Shown here in pieces: positions 19,523 through 28,226 of a DNA stretch of 64,000 nt; position 1 is the stretch's first letter, and every line of letters begins with the position of its first letter. The notes below the pieces were generated by a model that saw only the letters and a program-made list of their open reading frames with translations, was not told the DNA's origin and did not search any database. This stretch comes from JAGVSR01 sp963750715. GTDB taxonomy: Bacteria; Pseudomonadota; Alphaproteobacteria; Rhizobiales; Hyphomicrobiaceae. The stretch lies in NCBI GenBank assembly GCA_963750715.1, contig CAVVRP010000012.1:186001-250000 (forward strand), written 5' to 3'. A program made the position numbers and the translations under genes.

Positions 19523-19818
19523 CTGGCGGCTTGTCGTTGTTGCTCATTTGCAGCTGAGACTAAGGCGTTCGTGCGGCAGGCGTCTACACAGTAGGCCGCA
19601 GCGCGGAGCAGCCCTCAGCAGGGGCTATAACCTTCAGTCATGTATCACGAACTCACCCATCGCAATGTCATATAAACAATATATAAGTGCCATTTAACGG
19701 CAATTGGTTGCCCTTAAGTCACGGCAAGCTGCAGCAAAAGTGTCATTGCAGTTTCCGGCGTTTACGACTTGCCGGCTCGCAGCGAGCCTATGGCACGGCC
19801 CCTCGGGGGAGGCCCAGA

Positions 19819-20163
19819 ATGCTCGGACGGCTCGCTCTCATTCTCTTGCAAATTGCTCTCGGCTATTTCGTAACGCCACTGCTCGCCGGCCGGATTCCTG
19901 CGCCAGGGACGTTCTACCTGTTCATGTATGGCGTCATAGCCGCGATCGTCGTTTTCCTGATCGGCCTGCTCGGCTCGCAGGTATTGAAAGACGTCGGGAT
20001 GCCACCGCAGGCGGCGCTGTCATCAGCTCTGGTCTTCGCTCTGATCGGCGCGGCAATCGCAACGTGGGGTCCGGACCTATTGCCGATGGTGCCGTGGGGC
20101 AAGGTCCCCGGTCGCTGGATCGTGCTTGGTGCGGCAGTGCTGGGCTACACCGTCAAAAAGTAA
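19819..20163 (+). CDS. Small integral membrane protein, unknown function
   Basis: A 114 aa protein that is almost entirely hydrophobic, with about four predicted transmembrane segments (LALILLQIALGYFVTPLLA, LFMYGVIAAIVVFLIGLLG, ALSSALVFALIGAAIATW, and RWIVLGAAVLGYTV). ATG 19819 is preceded by GGGGAGG. I do not recognise a family. A strong hairpin terminator follows 31 bases after the stop. Confidence 0.7.
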   Translation: MLGRLALILLQIALGYFVTPLLAGRIPAPGTFYLFMYGVIAAIVVFLIGLLGSQVLKDVGMPPQAALSSALVFALIGAAIATWGPDLLPMVPWGKVPGRWIVLGAAVLGYTVKK

Positions 20164-20194
20164 AGTAACTGGCTTGCCTCCGGCCGACAAAAAA

Positions 20195-20221
20195 CAAAGG
20201 CGCGAGGCACTCGCGCCTTTG
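20195..20221. terminator. Perfect inverted repeat, likely terminator
   Basis: Stem of 12 bp (CAAAGGCGCGAG pairing with CTCGCGCCTTTG) around a 3-nt loop. An A-run precedes it on the plus strand (20188-20194), so it fits a terminator for the minus-strand small gene at 20295-20378. The hairpin also lies directly after the plus-strand membrane protein, so it may work both ways. Confidence 0.85.
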
Positions 20222-20294
20222 TCAGTTGCTTTTCCATCACCAGGAGAAAGCGAGGCTGATCGTGCTTACCAGAAATGGTCCCATGCAGGGATTT

Positions 20295-20378
20295 TCAAAC
20301 CATTCCGAACACGATTGCAGCGATGAAGCCGAATGACAGCAACGCAGCTAGTACGTTCAGTCGCATCGTCATGTCCAT
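20295..20378 (-). CDS. 27-residue single-pass membrane peptide
   Basis: A very short gene: ATG 20378 preceded by an excellent GGGAGG Shine-Dalgarno 5 bases upstream, then a basic N-terminus (MDMTMRLN) and one hydrophobic helix (VLAALLSFGFIAAIVFGMV), then TGA. It lies in otherwise empty sequence and is followed in its direction by the hairpin at 20195-20221 with a T-run. The combination of ribosome-binding site, transmembrane helix and terminator makes a real gene likely. Function unknown. Confidence 0.65.
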   Translation of the reverse strand: MDMTMRLNVLAALLSFGFIAAIVFGMV

Positions 20379-20554
20379 CGTCGCCTCCCTTCAATCCGGA
20401 TGTCGCCATCCGGAGCGTTGGCCGGGATGCAGGGTAACTCCCAGCCAAGGTTAAGACTAAGAGCAGGAAGGCGAGAGGAACAAGCGGAAAAGTTGCTGCG
20501 ATGCAATAGCGCAAGCTAAATTTTGTTCTCGTCGCGCGGAACAATTCAACCGGT

Positions 20555-21070
20555 TCATATCCGCTTGCGCAGAAGCACTTCAGTCCGGTCATCACGCACC
20601 AGGCCGTCAAGGGAAGCCACGCGCGTAAAGCCAAGTCGCTCATAAAATGCGAGGCCTCGTGCATTGAAGTCGGATGCGCAAACCCAGAGGTTGCTCTCGC
20701 CGGCGGCCTGAGCCTCCGCGACAATCTGCGTCAGCACGGCGCCACCGAGACCCCGCCCTTGGAAAGACGGGAGAATGCCGAGAAACTGGATATAGGGCCC
20801 GCGCAGCCAGGAATTGCGCAAGCCGAGCACTCCGGCCACTTCGCTGCCCACCATGATTGCAAGCCGCGGCGCGCTCTTTTCAATGCCCGAAAGGTAGGCG
20901 ACCAACTCCTCAGCCGGATATGGGTAGCGTGCCCACGGATCGACCGAGGCGAACGCTGGACCGAGTTGTTCGGCTTCTCCCGGCGGCAAGCCGCGCAACG
21001 CGATCTGAACAGGTGTGCTGCGAACGGCCGTGGGCTGCGTGCCGTCAGCGTTGTGTTGAGCCGGGAGCAT
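20555..21070 (-). CDS. GNAT-family N-acetyltransferase
   Basis: A 171 aa acetyl-CoA-dependent acyltransferase. The acetyl-CoA-binding motif A is FLGILPSFQGRGLGGAVLTQI, with Q-x-x-G-x-G, followed by the motif B-like WVCASDFNARGLAFYERLGF. The substrate is unknown. ATG 21070 lies 26 bases inside the 3' end of the polysaccharide deacetylase gene, so the two are probably translated from one message; longer in-frame extension upstream only reads the deacetylase in another frame. Confidence 0.85.
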   Translation of the reverse strand: MLPAQHNADGTQPTAVRSTPVQIALRGLPPGEAEQLGPAFASVDPWARYPYPAEELVAYLSGIEKSAPRLAIMVGSEVAGVLGLRNSWLRGPYIQFLGILPSFQGRGLGGAVLTQIVAEAQAAGESNLWVCASDFNARGLAFYERLGFTRVASLDGLVRDDRTEVLLRKRI

Positions 21071-22082
21071 GGGGCGTCTCCGTCGCAGGTTTGGCAGCGG
21101 GCTTGGGCGCGAAGAAGCTATCGTATTTATCCGTGTCGCCGGCCCGCGTGTCGTAACAGGTGGCTGCAATTTCTGGCGTTCCTGCGGCAAGAAGCTCGCT
21201 GACGGTGACGAATTCGAAGCCTTTGGCGAGAAGAGCGGGGATGGCCGCCGGTAGGGCCTCGGCCGTGTGATAGCCACGGCCGTTGGCGTGGGAGATGATA
21301 ATGGAACCAGGCTTGGTGTGCTCGATCATGGCGCGCGTGATCGCATCTGCCTTCTGCCCGCGCCACGGATCGCCGGTTGACAGATCCCACTGTATCGCCA
21401 GAAGCCCCGCATCATTGACGGCGTTTAGGCTTTCCGGGTCGCAAGCGCCGAAGGGAAAGCGGAACAAGGTCATGCGTGCGGGCAGCTTGGCGAAAGTCCC
21501 GTCGCCGCGCCAGCATTGCCGTGCCGTATATCCTTCCACTAGACTTTCATAAGCCCGTTGGGGCGCGTTGATCTCGTCACTGAGTACCTTGCCGTGGAGG
21601 AGCCGGAGGTTGCGGTGGGACTCGCTGTGATTGGCCATCTCAAACAGCGGATCGCTCAGCAGTTGCTGGGTGCGCTCTGAATGCGATCGCATCCACTTGC
21701 CGCCGGTGAAGAACGTGGCCTTGATGTTGTGATCGCGCAGATAGTCGACGATGGCCCCGTCATAACCGGCTACCTCTCCGGGCGTCTCGCACAGATCGAA
21801 GGTGAGGGCGATGAGCTTGCGGCCCGCAGGCAGCTTGACCCGGCGGATGGCTCCCCGCTGGGCGGCGGGAACCGGGTTGGCCGGCGCGAGCGATCTCGCG
21901 GGGTCCGGCTTGTCGAAGGTGTGAATGCCTTTGACCGGCTCGCGCTCGCGGGATCTGGCGCGCAGCTCATCCGGGCTCCAGCACATGTCTGCGGCGCGCA
22001 GGCTCGAAGACGACCAGATCCCAAGCGTCAAGGCGCATGCGAACATCACCACGAACAGGGGCGGACGAGCGCGCGGCATCAT
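21045..22082 (-). CDS. Exported polysaccharide deacetylase family protein (NodB homology)
   Basis: A 345 aa carbohydrate esterase 4-like protein with a signal peptide (MMPRARPPLFVVMFACALTLG). NodB-domain motifs are visible: IALTFDLCETPGEVAGYD (TFD type), NHSESHRN for metal binding, RFPFGACDPES, and ISHANGRGYHTAEALP. It probably deacetylates an envelope or extracellular glycan. Its ATG at 22082 begins one base after the enoyl-CoA hydratase stop, and its 3' end overlaps the GNAT gene, giving a tight operon. Confidence 0.88.
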   Translation of the reverse strand: MMPRARPPLFVVMFACALTLGIWSSSSLRAADMCWSPDELRARSREREPVKGIHTFDKPDPARSLAPANPVPAAQRGAIRRVKLPAGRKLIALTFDLCETPGEVAGYDGAIVDYLRDHNIKATFFTGGKWMRSHSERTQQLLSDPLFEMANHSESHRNLRLLHGKVLSDEINAPQRAYESLVEGYTARQCWRGDGTFAKLPARMTLFRFPFGACDPESLNAVNDAGLLAIQWDLSTGDPWRGQKADAITRAMIEHTKPGSIIISHANGRGYHTAEALPAAIPALLAKGFEFVTVSELLAAGTPEIAATCYDTRAGDTDKYDSFFAPKPAAKPATETPHAPGSTQR

Positions 22083-22083
22083 G

Positions 22084-22884
22084 CTATCGGCCCATGAACC
22101 TCGGACTGCGCTTTTCGAGGAACGCGTGCCGCCCCTCGGCGTAGTCCTCGCTGCGGAAACAGTCTTCCACCAGATTGTCGAGCAAGCGCGTATCCGCGCA
22201 TTCGGGCTGACGCGATAGGGCGTTGATGGCGGCCTTGGCCGCCCTGATCGTGAGCGGGGCATTCTGGGCGATCTCCACGGCGAGCGCGCGCGCTGTGCTT
22301 TCGAGTTCGTCGGTGGGGACAACCCGATTGACGAGGCCCATGGCAAGAGCGTCGGCTGCAGGAAAGCGGCGGCCTGTGAACAGCAGTTCCTTGACGTGCG
22401 GTGCGGATGCCACCGCCAACAGAGTCCGCAGCCACCGGGCATTATATCCGATGCCGAGCTTGGCGGCGGGAATGGCAAACTGGGCAACCTCGTCACTGAG
22501 CCTTATGTCGGCGCAAGCGGCGATGCCGAGGCCGCCGCCAAGGCAGAAACCGTGGATCATCGCGATGACCGGTTTCGTCGCATTCGAAAGAGCGGTAAAA
22601 GCCGCGTCGTTCATCGCGTCGTAGTCGCGGGCATTCGAGCCGGTTCGCGCCGTTTCGAATTCCGAGATGTCGGCTCCGGCGGAGAACGCCTTGCGGCCTG
22701 AGCCGCGCAGCACGATGACCCGCACAGCGGGGTCGCGTTCTGCTGCGGCGATTGCTTCGGGAATGGCCTTCCACATCGCCGCAGTGAAGGCATTCATGCG
22801 CAGCGGATTGGTGGCGACGATCCAGGTGATGCCATCGTCCACCGAGGTATCGAGGCGCGGGCTCTCGGCGGCAACGTCCGTCAT
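22084..22884 (-). CDS. Enoyl-CoA hydratase/isomerase family protein
   Basis: A 266 aa crotonase-fold enzyme. The oxyanion-hole segments are AFSAGADISEFE and GFCLGGGLGIAACADIRLS, followed by PAAKLGIGYNARWL and LLFTGRRFPAADALAMGLVNRVV. It probably acts on a CoA ester in fatty-acid or short-chain acyl metabolism; the exact substrate is not predictable. ATG 22884 has a GGAGGT ribosome-binding site. It is the first gene of an operon with the polysaccharide deacetylase and GNAT genes. Confidence 0.88.
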   Translation of the reverse strand: MTDVAAESPRLDTSVDDGITWIVATNPLRMNAFTAAMWKAIPEAIAAAERDPAVRVIVLRGSGRKAFSAGADISEFETARTGSNARDYDAMNDAAFTALSNATKPVIAMIHGFCLGGGLGIAACADIRLSDEVAQFAIPAAKLGIGYNARWLRTLLAVASAPHVKELLFTGRRFPAADALAMGLVNRVVPTDELESTARALAVEIAQNAPLTIRAAKAAINALSRQPECADTRLLDNLVEDCFRSEDYAEGRHAFLEKRSPRFMGR

Positions 22885-23107
22885 GGTGTACCTCCGCTGG
22901 GGGTCTGAGGGTGCATTTAGGCCGGTGCCGCAGGTGGGGCAATGCCTTCGCGCCCATAATGCCGCGCTACAACTCGTGATCCGCCGGACAACTGGCCATT
23001 CATGCGGACGGTGCCAGACGCACTCCCGAGGTATATATTGACGCTCAAAAAGGGGCCAAGATACGCCTCCCGGCATACGGTTTTGCGCCGCACAAGGAAA
23101 TCACGCC

Positions 23108-24031
23108 ATGTCCTCTTCTTCGGCCAAACCGGCGGCTCACGGTAGTCCGACCAGCCGTGCACATGCGGCGATCGTTGCGGCCGACCCACTCTGGGCGCAA
23201 ATGCGCCGGGAGGCTGAGGCGGCGATGTCCGGTGAGCCGGCGCTCACGGGCTTCGTCTTCGCTACCGTCATCAATCACGCCACTCTGGAGGAGGCCGTCG
23301 CCCATAGGGTCGCCCAGCGGTTGAACCACGCCGACGTCGACGCTGGGCTCATCGTGCAGACCTTTCAAGACGTCCTGGCGTCCCAGCCCGACGTTGCGGC
23401 AGCCATCCGGGCCGATCTTTCCGCGGTTTTCGATCGCGATCCCGCCTGCACCCGCTATCTGGAACCGGTGTTGTTCTTCAAGGGCTTTCACGCCTTGGTA
23501 ACGCACCGGTTCGCACATGAGCTGTGGCGGCAGGGGCGCAAGGATTTCGCCTTCTACCTGCAGAGCCAGTCGTCGAAGATCTTCGGCACCGACATTCACC
23601 CGGCAGCCCGCTTCGGCAAGGGCATCATGCTGGACCACGCGACAGGCTTCGTTGTCGGTGAGACCGCCGTGGTCGGCGACAACTGCTCCTTCCTGCATGC
23701 GGTGACGCTCGGCGGCAGCGGTAAGGAAACGGGTGATCGCCATCCCAAGATTGGTTCCGGCGTTCTGATCGGGGCTGGTGCGAAGGTGCTCGGCAACATC
23801 CACGTCGGCAACTGCGCGCTGATTGCGGCGGGCAGCGTCGTCCTCGTCGACGTGCCGCCGCACATGACGGTAGCGGGCGTACCGGCAAAGGTAATCGGGC
23901 GCGCGGGCTGCGCCGAGCCGGCTAAAAGCATGGATCAACGGTTCTTCCCCGACGACTGGGCGGGACTTCTAATCAGCGCCGGGCGTCGTGGAAACGCGCT
24001 ACGCCGGATGCAGCAATGGAGAGTGATGTGA
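23108..24031 (+). CDS. cysE: Serine O-acetyltransferase
   Basis: Transfers acetyl from acetyl-CoA to L-serine, the first committed step of cysteine synthesis. The 307 aa protein has the helical N-terminal SATase domain (PLWAQMRREAEAAM...) and a left-handed beta-helix of hexapeptide repeats. The active-site region is GIMLDHATGFVVGETAVVGD, followed by HAVTLGGSGK and RHPKIGSGVLIGAGAKVLGN. It has a C-terminal extension of about 40 residues beyond the enterobacterial enzyme. Its last 16 bases overlap the DUF3126 gene. Confidence 0.96.
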   Translation: MSSSSAKPAAHGSPTSRAHAAIVAADPLWAQMRREAEAAMSGEPALTGFVFATVINHATLEEAVAHRVAQRLNHADVDAGLIVQTFQDVLASQPDVAAAIRADLSAVFDRDPACTRYLEPVLFFKGFHALVTHRFAHELWRQGRKDFAFYLQSQSSKIFGTDIHPAARFGKGIMLDHATGFVVGETAVVGDNCSFLHAVTLGGSGKETGDRHPKIGSGVLIGAGAKVLGNIHVGNCALIAAGSVVLVDVPPHMTVAGVPAKVIGRAGCAEPAKSMDQRFFPDDWAGLLISAGRRGNALRRMQQWRVM

Positions 24032-24243
24032 AGAAGGAAGAAGCGGAGCGGCTCGAAGGCTATCTGCGCAAGACGTTCGGTACGAAGGCGCTGACCGTGC
24101 GGTTGCGCCCCAAGAAGGACGATTCAGCCGAGGTTTACGTCGGCGACGAGTTCATCGCTGTCCTGTTCCGCGAGGTGGAAGACGGCGAAGTCTCCTATCA
24201 GTTCCAGATGGCGATCCTGGAAATGGATCTGGAAGGCGCGTGA
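24016..24243 (+). CDS. DUF3126 family protein
   Basis: A 75 aa acidic protein of a family found next to cysE in many Hyphomicrobiales. Conserved stretches: EAERLEGYLRKTFG, VRLRPKKDDSAEVYVGDEFI and SYQFQMAILEMDL. Function unknown. ATG 24016 lies inside the end of cysE in another frame, so translational coupling is likely. Confidence 0.85.
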   Translation: MESDVKKEEAERLEGYLRKTFGTKALTVRLRPKKDDSAEVYVGDEFIAVLFREVEDGEVSYQFQMAILEMDLEGA

Positions 24244-24266
24244 GCGGCGGCAGGGGGGCGGCGGCC

Positions 24267-24797
24267 ATGGCGTTGTATGAACTCGGTGGTGCGCGTGTGG
24301 CGACGGCGGGCGAAGGCCGCTGCTGGGTCGCACCCAACGCCGTACTGCTCGGCAAGGTCGAGATCTGTGAGGACGCCAGCGTCTGGTTCGGCGCGGTGCT
24401 GCGCGGCGACAACGAACTGATCCGTGTCGGTCCAAGGTCGAATGTACAGGACGGCTGCGTACTGCACACCGATCCCGGATTTCCGCTTGACATCGGTGGG
24501 GATTGCACGATCGGCCACATGGTCATGCTGCACGGCTGCACGATCGGGCTGAAAAGCATGATCGGCATCGGCTCCATTATTCTCAACGGAGCCAGGATCG
24601 GCGAGGAGTGCCTGATCGGCGCCAACACGCTGATTGCGGAAGGTAAGGAGATCCCGCCGCGCTCAATGGTCCTTGGATCACCCGGCAAGATTGTGCGCCA
24701 ACTCACAGACCAGGACGTGCAACGCTTTACCGGCGGCGCGCGGCGCTATGTCGACAACTGGAAGCGCTACGCCAGGGATCTCAGACCGCAAATCTGA
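24267..24797 (+). CDS. Gamma-class carbonic anhydrase-like hexapeptide protein
   Basis: A 176 aa left-handed beta-helix protein of the gamma carbonic anhydrase/PaaY/YrdA group, trimeric and metal-binding in known members. Hexapeptide repeats run from about residue 20 to 145, with LRGDNELIRVGPRSNVQDGC, HTDPG and IGHMVMLHGCTIG carrying the likely metal His residues. An alternative GTG start at 24240 overlaps the DUF3126 stop; ATG 24267 has a G-rich ribosome-binding site. Third gene of the cysE unit. Confidence 0.85.
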   Translation: MALYELGGARVATAGEGRCWVAPNAVLLGKVEICEDASVWFGAVLRGDNELIRVGPRSNVQDGCVLHTDPGFPLDIGGDCTIGHMVMLHGCTIGLKSMIGIGSIILNGARIGEECLIGANTLIAEGKEIPPRSMVLGSPGKIVRQLTDQDVQRFTGGARRYVDNWKRYARDLRPQI

Positions 24798-24813
24798 GTT
24801 GACCTCTCGATAC

Positions 24814-24856
24814 CAAAAAAAATTGGAGCCGGACGTTTGTACGTCCGACTCCAATT
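24814..24856 (-). terminator. Terminator for the BTLCP peptidase gene
   Basis: An inverted repeat at 24821-24856 (AATTGGAG-C-CGGACG / CGTCCG-A-CTCCAATT, one mismatch, 6-nt loop). It is followed, reading the minus strand, by a run of about nine T (A-run at 24814-24822 on the plus strand). It lies 50 bases beyond the minus-strand peptidase stop. Confidence 0.85.
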
Positions 24857-24905
24857 CAAACCCGGATTGGGGAAGGCGGGGGGACCTGGGGACCGGGCCT
24901 GAAAG

Positions 24906-25550
24906 CTATTGGTTCGGGCTCACACCGGCCAGGGCAGCAGGTGCGCGTGCATCGCTCGCGTCGAGTGAGACCCAGACGCGCGGATCTAGGTACGACTGGC
25001 GCATCACGTAGTCATATGCCGTATGGCTCCAGAGCTTCACCTGGTCGATCTTGTTGTCGAGTACGAAGTCGCCCTGGCTGGTGCGCGCGGTGAGCACTGC
25101 GTGTCCTTCGCCCTTCTCGTCGCGAGCGACGGTGAGCAGGAGGGAACTGGATGGCCAGCCACGATCGATCAGAGTTTTCTGCTTGAGCAGCGCATAGTCT
25201 TCGCAGTCACCGCGAGCGCCCGGCAGCGTCCACAGCTCGCTGACGCCGTAGATCTCCATGTCGGTTGCCGGTTCGACGCTGTGATTGACCAACCGGTTGA
25301 CGGTATCGAGTTCGCTCAGGCGCTCTGGCGTTGCCTGGAAGCGGCTTTCTGAACCGTGAGACTGACAGCCGGAAGGGGTTTGTTCACAGAAGCGGACGAA
25401 GCCGTAGGGAGGCTGCGAAGGTCCGTAGACCCGCATATATGCCGAGGCCGTTTCGATCGTCGTGCGAACCGGCGTTGCCGTTTGAGCCCAAGCCGTGGCG
25501 GGCAGCAACACGGCACTTACTAATGCTAATTTACTAACTAATGCACGCAT
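24906..25550 (-). CDS. BTLCP-family transglutaminase-like cysteine proteinase (exported)
   Basis: Periplasmic protein of the bacterial transglutaminase-like cysteine proteinase family (Peptidase_C93; related to LapG, which cleaves adhesins under c-di-GMP control). The 214 aa protein has a signal peptide (MRALVSKLALVSAVLLPATAWAQ) and a Cys-His-Asp triad: Cys116 in GARGDCEDYALL, His150 in GEGHAVLTART and Asp165 in FVLDNKID. No lapD-like partner gene is adjacent, although PilZ-domain genes lie nearby. Followed by a clear terminator. Confidence 0.9.
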   Translation of the reverse strand: MRALVSKLALVSAVLLPATAWAQTATPVRTTIETASAYMRVYGPSQPPYGFVRFCEQTPSGCQSHGSESRFQATPERLSELDTVNRLVNHSVEPATDMEIYGVSELWTLPGARGDCEDYALLKQKTLIDRGWPSSSLLLTVARDEKGEGHAVLTARTSQGDFVLDNKIDQVKLWSHTAYDYVMRQSYLDPRVWVSLDASDARAPAALAGVSPNQ

Positions 25551-25682
25551 CACACTTTACCCCGAACTGACCCCAGTAACTTACCTGAGAAACCTCGTTT
25601 TCCTCTCAAGCGGGGTCGATGCATTTGAGACAACTTTTATGCTTCTTTCGGGCCCCTTCCGCGGCTATCCACTACCAAGCGT

Positions 25683-26312
25683 TCACTTGAAGTAGCGGCG
25701 CAGTGCATCGGGTTCCTGAATGTCCAGAAATTGCAGAGCGATACCCTTGGCGTGATGGCGCATGACCTTGCTGCGCATCCTTCCGAGCATCACTTCGCTG
25801 GAAATCGGTGGGCGCGCGTCGGTCTCGACTGAGGCGCCAGACAGCGACACGTCGAGGACGCGGCAGTCGGTGACGAAGCCCTCGGCCAATTTCAGCTGCG
25901 TTATCTTGTTGGTGACGGAAATGCGATCGTGGCGGCGATCATCGACGCTCTGCTGGCCCTTGTTGACGAGGCGGTCGATCTGGCCGGCAAGCTTTTCGCG
26001 CTTATGCGGCGTGGCGATCAGGCTGATGGCGAAGCCGCCGTCGAACGTCCGCGCGACGCGGCCTTCGAGGCCGCCGATATGGTCGAAATAGGCAATAATG
26101 CGCTCATCGACGGAAATCTCCACCGGGGACATCATGGATGCGCCTTCGACGGAGATGTCGACAAGCTTGCATGGGTATTCGTGCTTGGTCTCACGCATGA
26201 AGCGGCCAAGTAGGGTCACGGCATAGCGCTTTTCCCGCCGTCGGTCGGGAGTGATGCGGGGCAGGTCCGCCGCGTGAATGTCGTTGATTTGAAGTGCCGT
26301 CGCTGGAGCCAT
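25683..26312 (-). CDS. Protein with two PilZ domains (c-di-GMP receptor-like)
   Basis: A 209 aa cytosolic protein with two consecutive PilZ domains. The first has RRREKRYAV and LVDISVEGAS (about residues 24-62); the second has DRRHDRISV and VLDVSLSGAS (about 124-170). These are the RxxxR and D/NxSxxG motifs that bind c-di-GMP in family members. The partner is unknown. It may link c-di-GMP to surface functions, given the neighbouring peptidase and a second PilZ gene at 29910. Confidence 0.88.
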   Translation of the reverse strand: MAPATALQINDIHAADLPRITPDRRREKRYAVTLLGRFMRETKHEYPCKLVDISVEGASMMSPVEISVDERIIAYFDHIGGLEGRVARTFDGGFAISLIATPHKREKLAGQIDRLVNKGQQSVDDRRHDRISVTNKITQLKLAEGFVTDCRVLDVSLSGASVETDARPPISSEVMLGRMRSKVMRHHAKGIALQFLDIQEPDALRRYFK

Positions 26313-26511
26313 GCTCGATACCGCAAGATTTGAAGCGCGACTGCGCTGCAGCCCAGCGGCACCCCACTTTGCAGGACACCGTTCAGACTCAATCGGGTCG
26401 AGTATGGGGTCGACGATTTAAGGAAGGACTAACTGGGATCCGGGGATTGGCACAGAATGATACAGGTACTTGACCGCCGCGGCGGTCGCAGGCCTGGACG
26501 TTAACGAACCA

Positions 26512-27150
26512 TTAAATGTCGTCGTGCTCGGACGCCGAGAGGCCACCTTCGTAGACGCGGAATTGGCGGCGATCCTGCCGGACGATGCGCGCATTCCGGA
26601 TGTGGGGCAGAAACGGCACTTGACGATCCAGGGTTTCCACGACCGCATGCGGCCGCCCTTCCGGCCATATGACTTCGTCGGTCACGAGCCGCTTGGAAAG
26701 AATGCTCTCGAAACCCAACCATTCGGGAGCATCGATCGCGCTGATCGCGCCAAGAAGTCTATCCACGCTAGTCTGAGTGTGGGTTAGTGGCAGCACAACG
26801 ACCTCGAATGTTGCAAGGCGCCCGGACTCCGACTGAACCTCAACAGTGAGCACACATACTCCGCCCGACGCGGTGACGAATTCGAGCTGACGATCCAGGC
26901 AACCGCGATCATCGACCGACCACCCCTCGAGAAAGCTGCGGCCCCGCAGTTCCATTCCGAAACGTTCGCAGACACGGGTGCCGGCAAGCCGATAGAGAAA
27001 CTGTTCGTCGGCTGTTCTTTCCAGAATGAACGTATCGGGAAGAATATCGCTGATGCGCGATGGTTCGATTTCGAACCGACGGGGAGCCATACGGTCGCCG
27101 CGCAGGTCGTTCCAATAGTGGAAGAGAACTTCACTCGTCTTGTTCTTCAT
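26512..27150 (-). CDS. PAS_5 domain protein (DUF1488-like regulator, function unknown)
   Basis: A 212 aa protein with a PAS-like domain of the type widespread in Hyphomicrobiales (LFHYWNDLRGDRMAPRRFEIEPSRI, DTFILERTADEQFLYRLAGTRVCERFG, LRGRSFLEGW). I see no output domain such as a kinase or GGDEF, so it may be a stand-alone sensor. ATG 27150 is the start of the conserved region; an upstream in-frame codon at 27207 lacks similarity. The PAS_5 assignment is from memory; any narrower subfamily name is uncertain. Confidence 0.75.
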   Translation of the reverse strand: MKNKTSEVLFHYWNDLRGDRMAPRRFEIEPSRISDILPDTFILERTADEQFLYRLAGTRVCERFGMELRGRSFLEGWSVDDRGCLDRQLEFVTASGGVCVLTVEVQSESGRLATFEVVVLPLTHTQTSVDRLLGAISAIDAPEWLGFESILSKRLVTDEVIWPEGRPHAVVETLDRQVPFLPHIRNARIVRQDRRQFRVYEGGLSASEHDDI

Positions 27151-27343
27151 AGAAAATGTCCCGATATCCGGCCGCGCGGCATTAAAAGGGGGTGCCGGTT
27201 GATCCACGTATCCACATGGGACAAGCCGGGAGCAGCTTCCGTGCCATGAACTGGCTCCGGGTTCGCTTCAAACGCGTTAATGGTTGATGGGAGCCCGGTA
27301 GGCCGATAAGCCGGGGCATTGCAGCAGCGCGAGGTCACTGGCC

Positions 27344-28072
27344 GTGGATGACAGGCAACCAATCTTCAATGCGCCGGGCTCGGTGGTATTCATTCTTGCG
27401 CTTATCGGTGCTGTCCACGCAGTGCGACTTTTTCTGCCCGAGGAAACGGACGACTGGATGATCCTGGCGCTGGCATTCATTCCCGCCCGGTACTCGGGCC
27501 TTGCCAGCGAACTGCCCGGGGGCGATTGGTCGGCGATGGCCTCGCCCGTCACCCATATGTTCGTTCATGTCGATACGGCCCACCTTCTGCTCAATGGGGC
27601 TTGGTTGCTCGCGTTCGGCGGCGTTATCGCCCGGCGGATCGGCGGCGCGCGCTTCGGTGCCCTTTCTCTTGCCTGCGGTCTCGGGGGCATTTTTCTGTTC
27701 TGGCTTCTGAACCAGGGACTGATCGCCCCGGTGATCGGCGCGTCCGGCGCCATTTCAGGGCTGATGGGCGCAACCATGCGCTTTCTGTTTTCCGCGGTCG
27801 ATCGCGGTGGTCTTTGGCTTCTGCGCGATGATCCCCGCGGCGCTCCACTCATGCCGCTCGGCCAGGCTTTGACCGACCGCCGCGTCGTCGGAACGACGAT
27901 CGCGTTCATCGCTTTGAACGTCCTCGCGCTGCACGGTCTCGGCGGCGTGACATCCGGCGGCGCCATCGCATGGGAAGCGCACATCGGCGGCTACTTCACC
28001 GGCCTTCTTTGTTTCGGCTTCTTCGATGCTGCGCCGCGCAATGAACCGGACCGCCAACCATTCGGTGCATAG
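27344..28072 (+). CDS. Rhomboid-family intramembrane serine protease
   Basis: A 242 aa polytopic membrane protein. The catalytic Ser134 is in IGASGAISGLMGA and the catalytic His in WEAHIGGYFTGLL near residue 219. The HMFVHVDTAHLLLNGAWLL segment matches the rhomboid helix 2 with its His/Asn pair. About six transmembrane segments are expected. The substrate is unknown. Divergent from the PAS_5 gene. Confidence 0.9.
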   Translation: MDDRQPIFNAPGSVVFILALIGAVHAVRLFLPEETDDWMILALAFIPARYSGLASELPGGDWSAMASPVTHMFVHVDTAHLLLNGAWLLAFGGVIARRIGGARFGALSLACGLGGIFLFWLLNQGLIAPVIGASGAISGLMGATMRFLFSAVDRGGLWLLRDDPRGAPLMPLGQALTDRRVVGTTIAFIALNVLALHGLGGVTSGGAIAWEAHIGGYFTGLLCFGFFDAAPRNEPDRQPFGA

Positions 28073-28226
28073 AGGTCTTGCACGCGCGTTCCTCTTGCCG
28101 CAGCATGCTGAAGGATGCGTCGCCGCTTAGGTTGCGCAATCAGGGAACGACAAGGAAACAGGCTCGCTCAGCTGCGCACTCGCGGAATTCTCGCTGGGCA
28201 TACAGAAACGCCGGAGGACACGTTAA

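Noticed and set aside
24814..24856. Attachment-site or repeat interpretation of the 24821 palindrome
   Set aside because: The A/T run and position after the peptidase gene are those of a rho-independent terminator.
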